Assembly: GCA_964634605.1 (NCBI GenBank)
Contig: CAZWLJ010000003.1
Coordinates: forward strand, 1-64,000
Length of the DNA: 64,000 nucleotides
Source: UPXZ01 sp964634605
Lineage (GTDB): Bacteria > Bacteroidota > Bacteroidia > Bacteroidales > Paludibacteraceae
Direction of reading: 5' to 3'
Of this stretch, positions 8,429 through 18,703 are shown one piece after another. Position numbers and translations under genes: made by a program. The notes under the pieces were generated by a model. It worked only from the letters and a program-made list of their open reading frames with translations, made no database searches and was not told where the DNA came from. Numbering within the stretch: position 1 is the stretch's first letter; each line of letters opens with the position of its first letter.

Positions 8429-10891
8429 ATGAAACACAAAAAATTAATCCTTCTTCTATCAGGCATCATTTATATGTCGCCATGCGTGAGCAACACAAAC
8501 AAGGGAGGCAAGCTGAAGATGTGGTACGACAAGCCCGCTAAGGTTTGGAACGAAGCACTTCCGGTAGGAAACGGTCGATTGGGTGCCATGATTTATGGCG
8601 ATCCCGCTACTGAAAAAGTTCAGCTGAACGAGGAAACGTTTTGGTCGGGTGGTCCGTCGCGAAACGACAATCCCAAAGCACTGGAAGCGTTGCCTAAAAT
8701 CCGAGAGCTGATTTTCAGCGGAGAGTTCAAAGAAGCCGGAAAAATGGTGAACGAGAACATGCTGACAAAATTGCATGGTTCAAAATATCAGGTGGTTGGC
8801 GATTTGATCCTGAATTTCCCCGGACATGAAAATTTCACCAATTATTACCGTGAACTCGATCTGGAAAGGGCCGTTTTCAAAACAACCTATCAGGTTGACG
8901 GCGTAACCTACACCCGTGAAGTGTTTGCGTCACAGCCCGACCAGGTGATTGTGGTGAAACTTACGGCCAACAAAAAGAAAAAACTCAGTTTCTCGGTGCA
9001 CCTGCAAGGGCCGCTTCAAAAGGAAACCCGTGCATTGGACGATAAAACCCTTGAAATGACAGGGCTTTCGAGCACGCACGAAGGTGTTGAAGGACAGGTA
9101 AAGTTCTGCACCCGGGCTAAAATTTTGGCCAACGGGGGTTCTGTTTCAGCCGAAACGGACGCCATCAATGTGAAAAATGCCTCAGATGTAACCATCCTCA
9201 TTTCGATGGCGACCAACTTTGTCGATTATAAAACATTGACTGCCAACGAAGTTGAAAAATGCTCGAACTATTTGGCAAACGCTGAAAAAGTTCCGTTTAA
9301 CAAAATGCTTGCCCGGCACATTGCGGCCTATCAATCCTATTTCAAGCGTTCCGGCTTCGATTTGGGAACGTCGCCCGCCGCACAGCAACCCACCGACGTC
9401 CGCATCAGGAATTTTTCGAAAAGCTACGATCACGGGTTGGTTGCGATGTATTACCAGTTTGGACGTTATTTGCTCATCTCAAGCTCGCAACCCGGCGGAC
9501 AACCAGCCAACCTGCAAGGGATTTGGAACGAAAGTACCAATCCGGCATGGGACAGTAAATACACCATCAACATCAACACCGAAATGAATTATTGGCCTGC
9601 CGAAAAATGCAACATGTCCGAGCTTCACGAACCGCTCATCCAAATGGTGCGGGAATTGTCGGAAACCGGCCGTCAAACAGCGCGCGACATGTATGCCTGC
9701 GATGGCTGGGTGGCGCATCACAATACCGACATTTGGCACATCAGCGGCGTGGTCGACGGTGCTTTCTGGGGCATGTGGCCCATGGGTAGCGCCTGGCTTT
9801 CACAACATTTGTGGGAAAAATATTTGTACAATGGCGATTTAAAATACCTGGAATCGGTTTATCCCATTCTGAAATCGGCTTGTGAGTTTTATCAGGATTT
9901 CCTGATTGAAGAGCCTACACACAAATGGTTGGTGGTAAGCCCGGCAATTTCGCCCGAAAATGCGCCTGCAGGCAGGACTTCCATTTGCGCAGGAGCGACC
10001 ATGGACAATCAAATTTTATTCGACCTCTTTTCAAAAACCATCAAAGCAGCCAGCTTGCTGAATAAAGATGCTGAACTGATGGCTGAATTCAAAAAAATAC
10101 TCGACCGCCTGCCGCCCATGCAAATCGGGAAACATGGCCAGTTGCAGGAATGGTTGGAAGATTTGGACAATCCGAAAGACGAACACCGCCATGTGTCTCA
10201 TTTGTACGGACTTTATCCAAGTAACCAAATTACACCGTACGCTACGCCCGAGTTGTTCGATGCGGCCCGTACTACGTTGAAACACCGGGGTGATGTATCT
10301 ACCGGATGGTCAATGGGCTGGAAAGTGAATTTTTGGGCACGCCTGCTCGACGGAAACCACGCTATGAAGCTGATCAAAGACCAGCTGACCCTGGTCGATC
10401 CCGTTTGTCCGGGACGTAATGGCGGCACATATCCTAACTTTTTCGATGCGCATCCCCCTTTCCAAATCGACGGGAATTTTGGTTGCACAGCCGGTATTGC
10501 CGAAATGCTGATGCAAAGCCACGACGGTTCCATTCACTTGTTACCCGCTTTGCCCGACGAATGGAAAACAGGGGAAATCACGGGCTTGCGTGCTCCGGGT
10601 GGTTTCGAAGTAAGTTTTTCGTGGCGCGATGGCAAGATTCAGCGTGTTGAAATTAAGTCGAAACTGGGCGGAAATTGTCGCATCAGGGTGCCTAACACGC
10701 TGCTAACAGCCAGAGGAGCTGCGCTGGAAGTGGCACAAGCTGCCAACCCAAATCCGTTCTACGATGTTCCGGAGGTAAAAACGCCCATCGTGTCAGAGGC
10801 AGCTAAATTGAACGCCCTTCAATTGCCCGAAACACAACTTTACGATCTGCCAACGGAAGCAGGTAAAGTTTATTTGTTAAAAATGAAATAA
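8429..10891 (+). CDS. GH95 alpha-L-fucosidase, exported
   Basis: Glycoside hydrolase of family 95, which removes alpha-1,2-linked L-fucose (or related L-galactose) by inversion from glycans such as host mucins or plant xyloglucan. The 820-residue protein has an N-terminal hydrophobic export signal ending near SPCVSN; a Cys there could be lipidated, but Pro before it is atypical. Family blocks are complete: MWYDKPAKVWNEALPVGNGR, the substrate-pocket stretch ININTEMNYWPAEK, the DEHRHVSHLYGLYPSNQ block thought to hold the general acid, and QIDGNFGCTAG with the Asp that activates water together with Asn. Length fits the family. It is monocistronic between a divergent dxs and a convergent gene, not in a SusCD locus. 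A GH29 fucosidase lies at 57967, so the organism has two fucosidase families here. Confidence 0.93.
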   Translation: MKHKKLILLLSGIIYMSPCVSNTNKGGKLKMWYDKPAKVWNEALPVGNGRLGAMIYGDPATEKVQLNEETFWSGGPSRNDNPKALEALPKIRELIFSGEFKEAGKMVNENMLTKLHGSKYQVVGDLILNFPGHENFTNYYRELDLERAVFKTTYQVDGVTYTREVFASQPDQVIVVKLTANKKKKLSFSVHLQGPLQKETRALDDKTLEMTGLSSTHEGVEGQVKFCTRAKILANGGSVSAETDAINVKNASDVTILISMATNFVDYKTLTANEVEKCSNYLANAEKVPFNKMLARHIAAYQSYFKRSGFDLGTSPAAQQPTDVRIRNFSKSYDHGLVAMYYQFGRYLLISSSQPGGQPANLQGIWNESTNPAWDSKYTININTEMNYWPAEKCNMSELHEPLIQMVRELSETGRQTARDMYACDGWVAHHNTDIWHISGVVDGAFWGMWPMGSAWLSQHLWEKYLYNGDLKYLESVYPILKSACEFYQDFLIEEPTHKWLVVSPAISPENAPAGRTSICAGATMDNQILFDLFSKTIKAASLLNKDAELMAEFKKILDRLPPMQIGKHGQLQEWLEDLDNPKDEHRHVSHLYGLYPSNQITPYATPELFDAARTTLKHRGDVSTGWSMGWKVNFWARLLDGNHAMKLIKDQLTLVDPVCPGRNGGTYPNFFDAHPPFQIDGNFGCTAGIAEMLMQSHDGSIHLLPALPDEWKTGEITGLRAPGGFEVSFSWRDGKIQRVEIKSKLGGNCRIRVPNTLLTARGAALEVAQAANPNPFYDVPEVKTPIVSEAAKLNALQLPETQLYDLPTEAGKVYLLKMK

Positions 10892-11036
10892 TCAGCATCA
10901 TCAAAATTTACAGATTGATGAAACAAATTGTAACATTAAGATTAAGCACAAAGAAAACATAAACCTGATAGTATAAGTTAGCGACAAGAAACCAATTTAA
11001 TCAGCCGGGCAGATTTTTACGGTTGTTGGAAGGCAT

Positions 11037-12479
11037 TTATTTGGTAAGTAAACTTTTCTGTCGCTTCAGGGGAGTTTCTTTCTCCATTTCCATAATTATT
11101 TTTTTAGCCTTGTTAAGCCGGATTTGTTTATTATTCTCGGTAAGCCTGTATTTTGTCCATTTTTCGAGTTTGTAGTGCATAGGCACGAGCAAGGCGGCCA
11201 CCGAAACCAGTATAATCAGCATCAGTACAGGGTTGTGATTAGTCATATTGGCTATCACCGGATGCAGCAACTGGTCGATGTACTCAAATGTGATAAGCAG
11301 CAGCACAATGCCCAGCGACCGGACAAACCGGTGACTGACAACAAAACTGCGGCTCAGCAGCAGGAATGCAATGATGAAGACGATAATTACGATAGCCAGC
11401 ACACTCAGCTGTAGTCGTTGTTTTTGCACTTTGGCCTGATGAATTTTCTCCTCAGCAAGTTCCTTCCGGTGAAGCTGTTCGTTGAATTCAAGTATATTCA
11501 TGCGGCTAAGTTTCTCACGACTGAACATTACCTGCTCTGTCCGTACCATAATATTCTGATACAGGAAGGCACTGTCGATGTCTCCGGTGGAGGTGTATAG
11601 TTTCGTTAAAAGCCTGGAAGCATCCAGAATATCGATCCTGAAGGCATGCTTCTGACTTAAAATGTACGATTTCCGGGCGTAATGAATAGCCGAGTCGGTT
11701 TGCTGGTTACGTTCAAAATGTTTGGACATTTCGTAATAACAATCTATGACTCCTTTAGCCAGAGTCGGATTATTCCTGGCTCCCGTTAAATAAGACCTGA
11801 AATACTCCATCGCCAGCGAGGGCTGTCCCATCTTCGAATAAATCATTCCAAAGAGTATGCCTGAGTAAAAACTGGCACTGTCTCCATAATTCATGATGTT
11901 GTATTGTAAGCTCATTTGAGCAAAATAGAGTGCGGAGTCCAGTCTATCGGTTCTTTCGTATGCTCTGGACAGGTAATCAAACAAAAAATAAAAGAACCAC
12001 TTTGTAACACCTGCCTGACCGTGGTAGAAAGGCAGGGCCTTCCGGAGATAGTGAATGGCATCTTTTTAGTTATCTTCCTCGATATTCAACCCACCCAGGT
12101 TAACATATGCACGCAGCAAACCAAGTGTATCGCTGATGGCTTCGCTTTGCTTGGTTTGTCTAAAGAAATATTCCTGTGCATCAGGGAAATTACCGGCACT
12201 CCACAGTGCTTTGCCAAGCGCATCGCTGCAATTCCAGATGGTCCAGGCGGGTAGTTTATCCTTGTTTTTCACAGAAAAACGGACAGATTCCTGTGCATAA
12301 AAAATTGCCGAGTCAGGATTATTGTTAACATATTCGCCGCATATGGTCAGTAGCAACACATACCGCGCCGAGTCTGTCAGATGTTTTTTTAACTCTGCTT
12401 TCAACATGTCGTATCGTGTGGGCGCCTGCGAAAACAGGCTGAAAGGTACAATTAAAATTATCAGAATAAATTTCTTCAT
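11037..12479 (-). pseudogene. TPR membrane protein interrupted by an in-frame stop
   Basis: A signal peptide (MKKFILIILIVPFSLFSQ) is followed by tetratricopeptide-like repeats up to residue 137, then a TAA codon at 12068-12066. The same frame stays open without a stop for 27 codons and continues into more TPR units (FDYLSRAYERTD, DSALYFAQMSL), a coiled stretch and two or three membrane segments ending at 11037. Without the stop the product would be about 480 residues with TPRs outside and a C-terminal membrane anchor, an architecture like the sensor half of the TPR histidine kinase at 18704 but with no kinase domain. I therefore read it as one gene with a nonsense change. The downstream part could still be made from an ATG at 11984. 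Function unknown. Confidence 0.7.
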
Positions 12480-13050
12480 TACATTGATTCATATGTAAGA
12501 GAGTTAAAATCAATGAGAAAAAAAGGATTCAAAATGGGGCAGAACCAATACTACATAACAACTGTCTTAATTTAAACAATTCATAATCAATTCTGTTGAT
12601 ATCCGGCATTCATTATTTTTGTGATTCTGCAGTTTTTTTAATCCAAACGTTTTTGTTCACACTCTGTCAATATTTTCAGGATTGTACCTGAATCAGGTCA
12701 ATAAAAACATCATAATACTAATATGAATTCTCATTAATTTCCGATGCAATTTTTCCACAACTAACAATGAATTTTCTTATGCCACTTTTGCCGAACAACC
12801 ATCCCCTGCAATTTTACAGAACATTCCGGCACACAGCGGAATTGCTTGATTGTCTGCAATTTAAACCAAATGCTACTTTGTCTTGTTATAAATTAAGAAA
12901 GAGGCAGTTCAGACATCTATAAATAAAAATTTAACTGCAAGGTCTGTGACTTCAGCAAAAAGAGAAATAGCTTTCAGGGAAGTCAACCGTTCGGGCATGG
13001 CATCCGGCACGACAGACTGACTGATGAAATATTTAAAAAAATGAAATCAG
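12480..13050. other. Intergenic region without a supported gene
   Basis: AT-rich, about 570 bases. A plus-strand TATTTTTG at 12614-12621 resembles a -7 box but is over 400 bases from the next gene. No reading frame or hairpin stands out. Confidence 0.4.
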
Positions 13051-13467
13051 ATGAAAACAAAAATCATGGAAACACTCTTTCCGACAGTATCCGGAATTAC
13101 TGCAGTACTTTTGCTGCTGGCTTTGTACAACCTGATTTTACATCGTACAGATGCTTTTAGCTACCCCGACCGGGATTTTTTCAATCTTGTAGTTCCAGCC
13201 GCCACCCTTATCGCATTAATCGTTCAATACACCCTGACTCTTCCCTTGTGGAAAAGATTTCAGCTTGGGCAGAAAGTATTGGGAATGACACTTGTTGAAT
13301 TCACAACGGTTCTTTGTCTGTTTTCAGGTATGTTTTTCGGATTGGTTTTTTGGGATTCGGGTGATGGCATCCCGGAACTGATATTCATCATGCTTACCGG
13401 AGTGGTTGCATTCGCAGTTTACTGGACAGTTAACCTGTTGATTCTAAAATGGCTCATAAAAAATTAG
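13051..13467 (+). CDS. Small four-helix membrane protein, unknown function
   Basis: A 138-residue protein with four predicted membrane helices (about residues 12-29, 44-64, 82-103 and 111-131) separated by short loops, one carrying a DRDFFN segment. I do not recognise the family. A second ATG at 13066 (METLFPTVSG) may be the real start. The next gene (DapB-like reductase) begins 75 bases downstream on the same strand, so they may be co-transcribed, but I infer no shared role. Confidence 0.6.
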   Translation: MKTKIMETLFPTVSGITAVLLLLALYNLILHRTDAFSYPDRDFFNLVVPAATLIALIVQYTLTLPLWKRFQLGQKVLGMTLVEFTTVLCLFSGMFFGLVFWDSGDGIPELIFIMLTGVVAFAVYWTVNLLILKWLIKN

Positions 13468-13541
13468 TAACTGAAGGAAATAGTTTGAATTATTTCTGTT
13501 CGATTCTATTATTTTCATTAACAAAACATAAATACCTGATT

Positions 13542-14291
13542 ATGAAAATTGGTTTAGCAGGTTTTGGAAAAGCTGGAAAAGCGGTTGCCAATTCCATTTT
13601 ACATCATGAAGATTACAGCCTTGAATGGGTTCTCAGGCGTAGTAATCATTTGCAGAACAGGCGTGCAGCCGATATACTGGGTGTGGAGTCTGAAGAGCCC
13701 GGATTAATCTATTCAAGTTCGGCCATTACGATGCCGGAGCTGCTCGAGCTTCATCCCGTGGATATCATCATCGATTTTTCATCGGAAACAGGTATTTATA
13801 CGTATGGAGAGGCAGCAGCCGAACGCAGATTGATTATCATTTCAGCGATTTCGCATTACGGTGAGGATGAACACCGGCTGTTGAAAAAACTCTCGGAACA
13901 GACGGTCGTATTCTGGAGCCCGAATATTACGCTGGGAGTCAACTTTCTGCTTTTTGCAGCCAGATTTCTGAAGAAAATTGCTCCGGATGTGGATATTGAA
14001 ATTATTGAAGAACATTTCAAAGGCAAAAAAGGCATATCGGGAACAGCTATAAAAATTGCCGAAGCGCTCGATATACAAAAGTCAGATATTTTTTCGGTGA
14101 GAGCCGGTGGTATTGTCGGCAAACATGAGCTCATCTTTGGATTTCCTTTTCAGACTGTGCGGCTTATTCACGAATCCATTTCACGCGAGGCATTCGGGAA
14201 CGGAGTTTTATTTGTAGCCGACCACCTGAAAGGGGAAAAAACCGGATTGTATGATTTCGAGGACATATTGCTGCCTTACTTTGCTGTCTGA
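13542..14291 (+). CDS. Divergent DapB-like dihydrodipicolinate reductase homologue
   Basis: The 249-residue protein has the two-domain layout of 4-hydroxy-tetrahydrodipicolinate reductase: an N-terminal Rossmann loop GFGKAGKAV (7-15), a central SPNITLGVNFLL block matching the DapB loop that precedes the catalytic domain, and EEHFKGKKGISGTA (156-169) where true DapB has E-x-HH-x3-K-x-DAPSGTA. The His (158) and Lys (162) equivalent to E. coli His159/Lys163 and the SGTA substrate loop are kept, but the second His is Phe and the Asp-Ala-Pro is lost. It may be a genuine but diverged DapB, or a paralogue acting on another imine substrate. The ATG at 13542 is chosen because it gives the Rossmann strand at the N-terminus; an upstream ATG at 13449 overlaps the previous gene. 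Confidence 0.75.
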   Translation: MKIGLAGFGKAGKAVANSILHHEDYSLEWVLRRSNHLQNRRAADILGVESEEPGLIYSSSAITMPELLELHPVDIIIDFSSETGIYTYGEAAAERRLIIISAISHYGEDEHRLLKKLSEQTVVFWSPNITLGVNFLLFAARFLKKIAPDVDIEIIEEHFKGKKGISGTAIKIAEALDIQKSDIFSVRAGGIVGKHELIFGFPFQTVRLIHESISREAFGNGVLFVADHLKGEKTGLYDFEDILLPYFAV

Positions 14292-14678
14292 CAGCTGCCT
14301 GCGCCCCGGGTATGTAATCTCAGAATTACAACAAACCAGGATGATACCTGAATATTTATCTGTAAATCAGGCAGTTTTGAAACTCTGAAATACATCCGAA
14401 AAAAGCGGGTAATCATTTTCGAAGACTACATCCTGCACCCGAAAAAGTTTCCCCGGTTTCTTCGCTTAACATTCTGATAAACCAATAAATTAAAAAATCA
14501 TTCTGGTTGCATTTACTAATTCAATTTAGGTACAGATGAAATAAATGCCTGCTTACATTTAATCGCACCATAAGGAATTGAAATAACATTCCGGCCGCAA
14601 AAATCAACTGAACAAACCTTTTTTTATGCAGGTCAAGCCAACCCCACTGCCAGTTAATCACTTAGGCCATCCACAGCA
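14292..14678. other. Intergenic region without a supported gene
   Basis: No gene, repeat or strong hairpin seen. It separates the DapB-like gene from the promoter of the large surface-protein gene. Confidence 0.4.
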
Positions 14679-14710
14679 CTTGACTATCATAATCTTTGTA
14701 TTTATTTTTG
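14679..14710 (+). promoter_or_regulatory. Promoter of the surface-protein gene
   Basis: CTTG at 14679-14682, 20 bases, then TATTTTTG at 14703-14710; one mismatch to the Bacteroidota consensus. It leaves a leader of about 105 nt before the ATG at 14821. Confidence 0.45.
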
Positions 14711-14820
14711 TGCTATAATAAAGTACAAAAAAAGGAATAGTGCCCCTCCCGTACATACATAATTAACATAAACAAGTATTAGTGATTTTATAGTAGTTTC
14801 CAAAAAAAAAATCAGAAATC

Positions 14821-17800
14821 ATGAAAAACATCATTTACTCATTCCTTACATACCTGTTGATACTGCTTCCAGTGCAGGCAACAGCCCAATACAGCGGTGG
14901 TACGGGTACAAAGACCAATCCGTATTTGATATCTAAAAAAGCAGATATGGAATATTTGGCAAGCCAGGTAGGATATAATGCAAATTATTATTTAGGAAGG
15001 TATTTCTTATTGACACAAGATTTGACAGGGATTACAAGTGGAGTTGGAAGCGGATTAAGCAATCTGCCTTTTAAAGGAACTTTTGATGGGGGTGGACATA
15101 CAATAGATGTAGATATCAATAATACTTATTGGGGATTCGGAGGCTTATTTGCAATTATTGAAAATGCAACTATTAAAAATCTAAAAATTACAGGAAGTAT
15201 TGTATCCGGAGATTCTTATTGTGGTGGAATTTGCGGTTGGGCTACTTCAAGTACAATCACCAATTGTCAAAATGAAGCAGATATTATCTCAGATGATTAT
15301 TCAGGCGGTGCTGCAGGTGGAATTTGTGGTTTGGCTAAATCAAGTACAATCACTAATTGTTTGAATACTGGTAACATATTCTCCGAGGGTAATTCAGGAG
15401 GAATTTGTGGTACGACTTATTTATCAGATACAGAAATAAGCCGGTGTGTTGCTATAAACAGCACAATTTCAGGCTCGAGCACAGGGTCCGGAAGAATAAT
15501 AGGGTCTACAGATGGTACCAATGTAATTGCAGACTGTTATGCAGACGCAGCCATAAAAATTAACAGGGGAACTATCAGCAGCCTAAACCCTTCAGACAAA
15601 AACGGAAAGGATTTGGAAAAAGCACCATTTTGTGCTAACAAACCAACGGTAGTTTTCTCGAAAGAAGCATTTTGTGCCTTGCGCTGGGAAAGAAAACTGA
15701 AGAGTTCGGCAGAATGGGAGGTATTAAACTGCACTGAATATCTTTATAAAGAAACGAATCAAGCACCGGGCATCTATCTATACAGGGCTTTGTTGCCTGA
15801 CAGCAGCTATACAGCAAACATAGAAATTGATTATTTAGATGAATTAACTTCAGAGATTATAATAACAGCCTCGGCAAAAATTCTGACAGTTGAAGAAAAA
15901 CTTAGCTTATCGCTCAATATCAGCAATTCAGGTTATCAGTATCAGTGGTATAAGAACGGAGTAAAAATCACAAACGCTACAAATTCAACACTGACTGTAG
16001 AATCGGTTAGCATTGAGGATGCTGGGTTATATACTTGCGAAGTGAGTAATCCGTGCAGCAAAGCAACTTCAAATTCTGTAAGCATTGAAGTGAACAGGAT
16101 AGCACAAACAATAAACTTTCCTGAAATACCGGAAAAAACATTTGGCGACAATAGTTTTGTACTACCCGAAAAGACAGATATGGGAATGAAAATTTTGTAT
16201 GAGAGTAGCAATGCATCAGTTGCAAAAACAAATGGAAATATAATATCTATTACCGGAGCAGGTATAGCTACAATAACAGCAAGACAGAACGGTAGTTCGA
16301 AATATCAGGAAGCACTGCCTGTTTCACGTACTTTAACGGTTCGGAAAGCCGATCAAATCATTACATTGCCTGATATAGCTGATAAAACCTATGGTGATTT
16401 TGCTTTTACTTTGACAGAAAACACAAATAAAGGATTGAGCATTATTTACAGCAGTTCCAATCCGAACATAATTTCAGTAAGCGGAAATACCCTGAAAATT
16501 TTAAATGCCGGAACTGTTGAAATCACTGCAAGCCAGCCGGGCAATTCAAATGTAAATAGTGCCATTCCGGTAAAGAAAACAATCAACGTAAATAAAGCAC
16601 CGTTAAAGATTGAAATTAAAGACATGGAAAAAGTGTACGGTGACCCCAATCCTGATTATTCGGTTTGGTACACAGGACTAAGGTACGAGGATACTCCTTC
16701 CAAACTCAAAAAAATGCCGACAATAACCACGAGCGCAACAACTTATAGCAATGCAGGTGTCTATGGTCTTTCAATTAGTGGCGCTGAGTCAGATAACTAC
16801 GACTTCAGCTATGTGAACGGGAAACTAACAATAACAAAAGCACCACTCGATATTTATGCAGAAAGTTATAAAATGCCCTGTGGTCATACAGTTCCAAAAC
16901 TTGGTTTACATTTCGAAGGTTTGAAAGGCGACGATACATTTGATAAACTCGATGAATTACCTGCCATAAACTGTAACATCCCGGAGAATCCTCCAATAGG
17001 CGAATACACGATAACATTGTCCGGAGGAAAGGATAAAAACTATTCGTACAATTTGTTTAAAGGGTATTTATGGGTTGAAATTAACAATGGTTACACCGGA
17101 GCCATACAGTGGGATTTAACCGATAGAAAACTTACCCTCAGCGGTTCGGGTGAAATGCCAAATTATGAGTATGATGAATCTACAGAGATGTTTTCGATGC
17201 CATGGGCCTATTTCTATAGCTGGATTGATGAAATTTTATTATCAGATGAGATAACAACAATTGGCGATTACGCTTTCCTTAGGTGTAGAAATGCAACATC
17301 CGTTAAACTTCCTGCAAGTTTACAATCAATAGGAAGTGATGTATTTTACGGTTGTGAAACTTTACAGTCGATCACTCTGCCCAATCAACTGAGATTTATC
17401 GATAAAGGTGCTTTTGAAGATTGTTCCAATTTATCAAGAATATCAGTACTAGCCACAGAACCACCTGTTTTAAGTTCTGAAGTTTTTAATGTTGAAATTT
17501 TAAATTCATGTACTTTGGAGGTACCTATCGGTTCGAAAAGCATATATCAGGCAAATGCTCAATGGGGAATGTTTAAGAATATTGTCGAAGTGGATTTCTA
17601 TAATGCTGTTTCAGAAACAATAAATGCAAACATCAAACTTTATAAATCAACGAAAGGTATCACCGTTGAAGGACTGAACGAAGGAGAAACAGTACAGATT
17701 TTCAACGTGTCCGGCAAATTAATTTATAATGAACACGTAAACAATAATAGTATAACACTAAATCTTCCTGCAAAAGGAGTATATATACTGAAAACCGGAA

Positions 17801-17829
17801 GCGGCTATAATGAAAAAATTATTTTTTAG
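14821..17829 (+). CDS. Mosaic T9SS surface protein (GLUG, Ig-like, MBG, BspA LRR)
   Basis: A 1002-residue secreted protein. Order of parts: signal peptide (1-22, ending ATAQ); GLUG-type repeats around residues 95-240 with repeated GGICG and STITNC units; an Ig-like domain near 330-425 (YQWYKNGVKI, then AGLYTCEVSN); two Ig/Big-like modules opening QTINFPEIPEKTFGD and QIITLPDIADKTYGD; MBG-type modules (KVYGDPNPDYSVWYTGL); a short BspA-like leucine-rich segment (IGDYAFLRC, IGSDVFYGC, IDKGAFEDC); and a C-terminal T9SS type A sorting domain (VQIFNVSGKLIY, GVYILKTG). All modules are adhesive or structural and no enzyme domain is seen, so an adhesin or cell-surface binding role is likely. Secretion through the type IX system with removal of the C-terminal signal is the expected fate. 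Confidence 0.85.
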   Translation: MKNIIYSFLTYLLILLPVQATAQYSGGTGTKTNPYLISKKADMEYLASQVGYNANYYLGRYFLLTQDLTGITSGVGSGLSNLPFKGTFDGGGHTIDVDINNTYWGFGGLFAIIENATIKNLKITGSIVSGDSYCGGICGWATSSTITNCQNEADIISDDYSGGAAGGICGLAKSSTITNCLNTGNIFSEGNSGGICGTTYLSDTEISRCVAINSTISGSSTGSGRIIGSTDGTNVIADCYADAAIKINRGTISSLNPSDKNGKDLEKAPFCANKPTVVFSKEAFCALRWERKLKSSAEWEVLNCTEYLYKETNQAPGIYLYRALLPDSSYTANIEIDYLDELTSEIIITASAKILTVEEKLSLSLNISNSGYQYQWYKNGVKITNATNSTLTVESVSIEDAGLYTCEVSNPCSKATSNSVSIEVNRIAQTINFPEIPEKTFGDNSFVLPEKTDMGMKILYESSNASVAKTNGNIISITGAGIATITARQNGSSKYQEALPVSRTLTVRKADQIITLPDIADKTYGDFAFTLTENTNKGLSIIYSSSNPNIISVSGNTLKILNAGTVEITASQPGNSNVNSAIPVKKTINVNKAPLKIEIKDMEKVYGDPNPDYSVWYTGLRYEDTPSKLKKMPTITTSATTYSNAGVYGLSISGAESDNYDFSYVNGKLTITKAPLDIYAESYKMPCGHTVPKLGLHFEGLKGDDTFDKLDELPAINCNIPENPPIGEYTITLSGGKDKNYSYNLFKGYLWVEINNGYTGAIQWDLTDRKLTLSGSGEMPNYEYDESTEMFSMPWAYFYSWIDEILLSDEITTIGDYAFLRCRNATSVKLPASLQSIGSDVFYGCETLQSITLPNQLRFIDKGAFEDCSNLSRISVLATEPPVLSSEVFNVEILNSCTLEVPIGSKSIYQANAQWGMFKNIVEVDFYNAVSETINANIKLYKSTKGITVEGLNEGETVQIFNVSGKLIYNEHVNNNSITLNLPAKGVYILKTGSGYNEKIIF

Positions 17830-17858
17830 CTAAGAATCATTTTATGCGAGCATTGAAT

Positions 17859-17895
17859 CATCTGACTCTTTTGATTAATTGAAGCGAGTCAGATG
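17859..17895. terminator. Hairpin between convergent genes
   Basis: Ten-base perfect stem CATCTGACTC / GAGTCAGATG with a 17-base loop, in the 86-base gap between the surface-protein gene and the convergent response-regulator gene. The U-tract is short (TTT), so termination strength is uncertain. Confidence 0.5.
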
Positions 17896-17915
17896 TTTCG
17901 CTGCTAAACTTAACC

Positions 17916-18683
17916 CTAAATCAGCCGCAGCTTATCCTGCACCTGCGACTGGAAGTTGCGGGAGATATAGAGATCCTTTTCCTCATCGAAGGGTGGGATC
18001 AGGCAGCACGTTTTTCCCTTTATCGAACAAAGATAATTGATATTGATTATCTGATGGCGGTTGATCTGCACAAATGAAGTTGAAAAGGATAAAACATGTT
18101 CGGATTTGATATTTCTACCCAACGTTATTTGTTTGCCGCTTGCCAGCAGAGCGCTCCATTGGCGCTTTGACCTAGAATAGGTGAAATACCCCACCTCATT
18201 TACCCGAAGCATTTGGTAGCCGGTAATATCGGCTACCATAAAGCTTTGGTTTGAGGGAAGCAGTTCCGATAATGCCTTCTCAAACGACCGTGTGGATGTT
18301 CCCCGTTCGGTGCAGTCAAAATAACGGTTCATTATTGTGGCAAATTCTTCGGGAGTGTACGGTTTTAGCAGGTAATCAAAAGCCGACTGCCTGAGTGCAT
18401 CGAGCCAGTACTTCTGGTGCGAAGTGTAAAAAACCACCTGCATTGTCCAGTTGATCCGATGCCGGAGTTCCTGTATCAGTTCCAGACCGCTCATACCGGG
18501 CAATTCCACATCCAGAAAAAGCAAATCAGGTTTTTCTCTCAGTACCAGTTTCATTCCTTCTTTTGCAGTTGACGCCTCTCCTGTCAGAGTTATTTCCGGG
18601 TATTCACTGAGCGATTCACGCAGGTTACGGATACATACTGGCTCGTCGTCCACTACCACCGCTGTGTGTCTATTTTCTATCAT
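17916..18683 (-). CDS. LytTR-type response regulator
   Basis: A 255-residue DNA-binding regulator. The receiver domain (1-125) has Asp12-Asp13, the phosphoacceptor Asp58 in LFLDVELPG, the switch Thr in YTSH and Lys in LLKPY. The C-terminal LytTR domain (about 150-250) contains the typical FVQINRHQIININYL stretch that follows the DNA-contacting strand. It lies 20 bases after the sensor kinase gene, so the two form a pair. Targets are not evident; the adjacent convergent surface-protein gene is one candidate only by proximity. Confidence 0.92.
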   Translation of the reverse strand: MIENRHTAVVVDDEPVCIRNLRESLSEYPEITLTGEASTAKEGMKLVLREKPDLLFLDVELPGMSGLELIQELRHRINWTMQVVFYTSHQKYWLDALRQSAFDYLLKPYTPEEFATIMNRYFDCTERGTSTRSFEKALSELLPSNQSFMVADITGYQMLRVNEVGYFTYSRSKRQWSALLASGKQITLGRNIKSEHVLSFSTSFVQINRHQIININYLCSIKGKTCCLIPPFDEEKDLYISRNFQSQVQDKLRLI

Positions 18684-18703
18684 AATTCCTAATGTTTCCG
18701 AAT

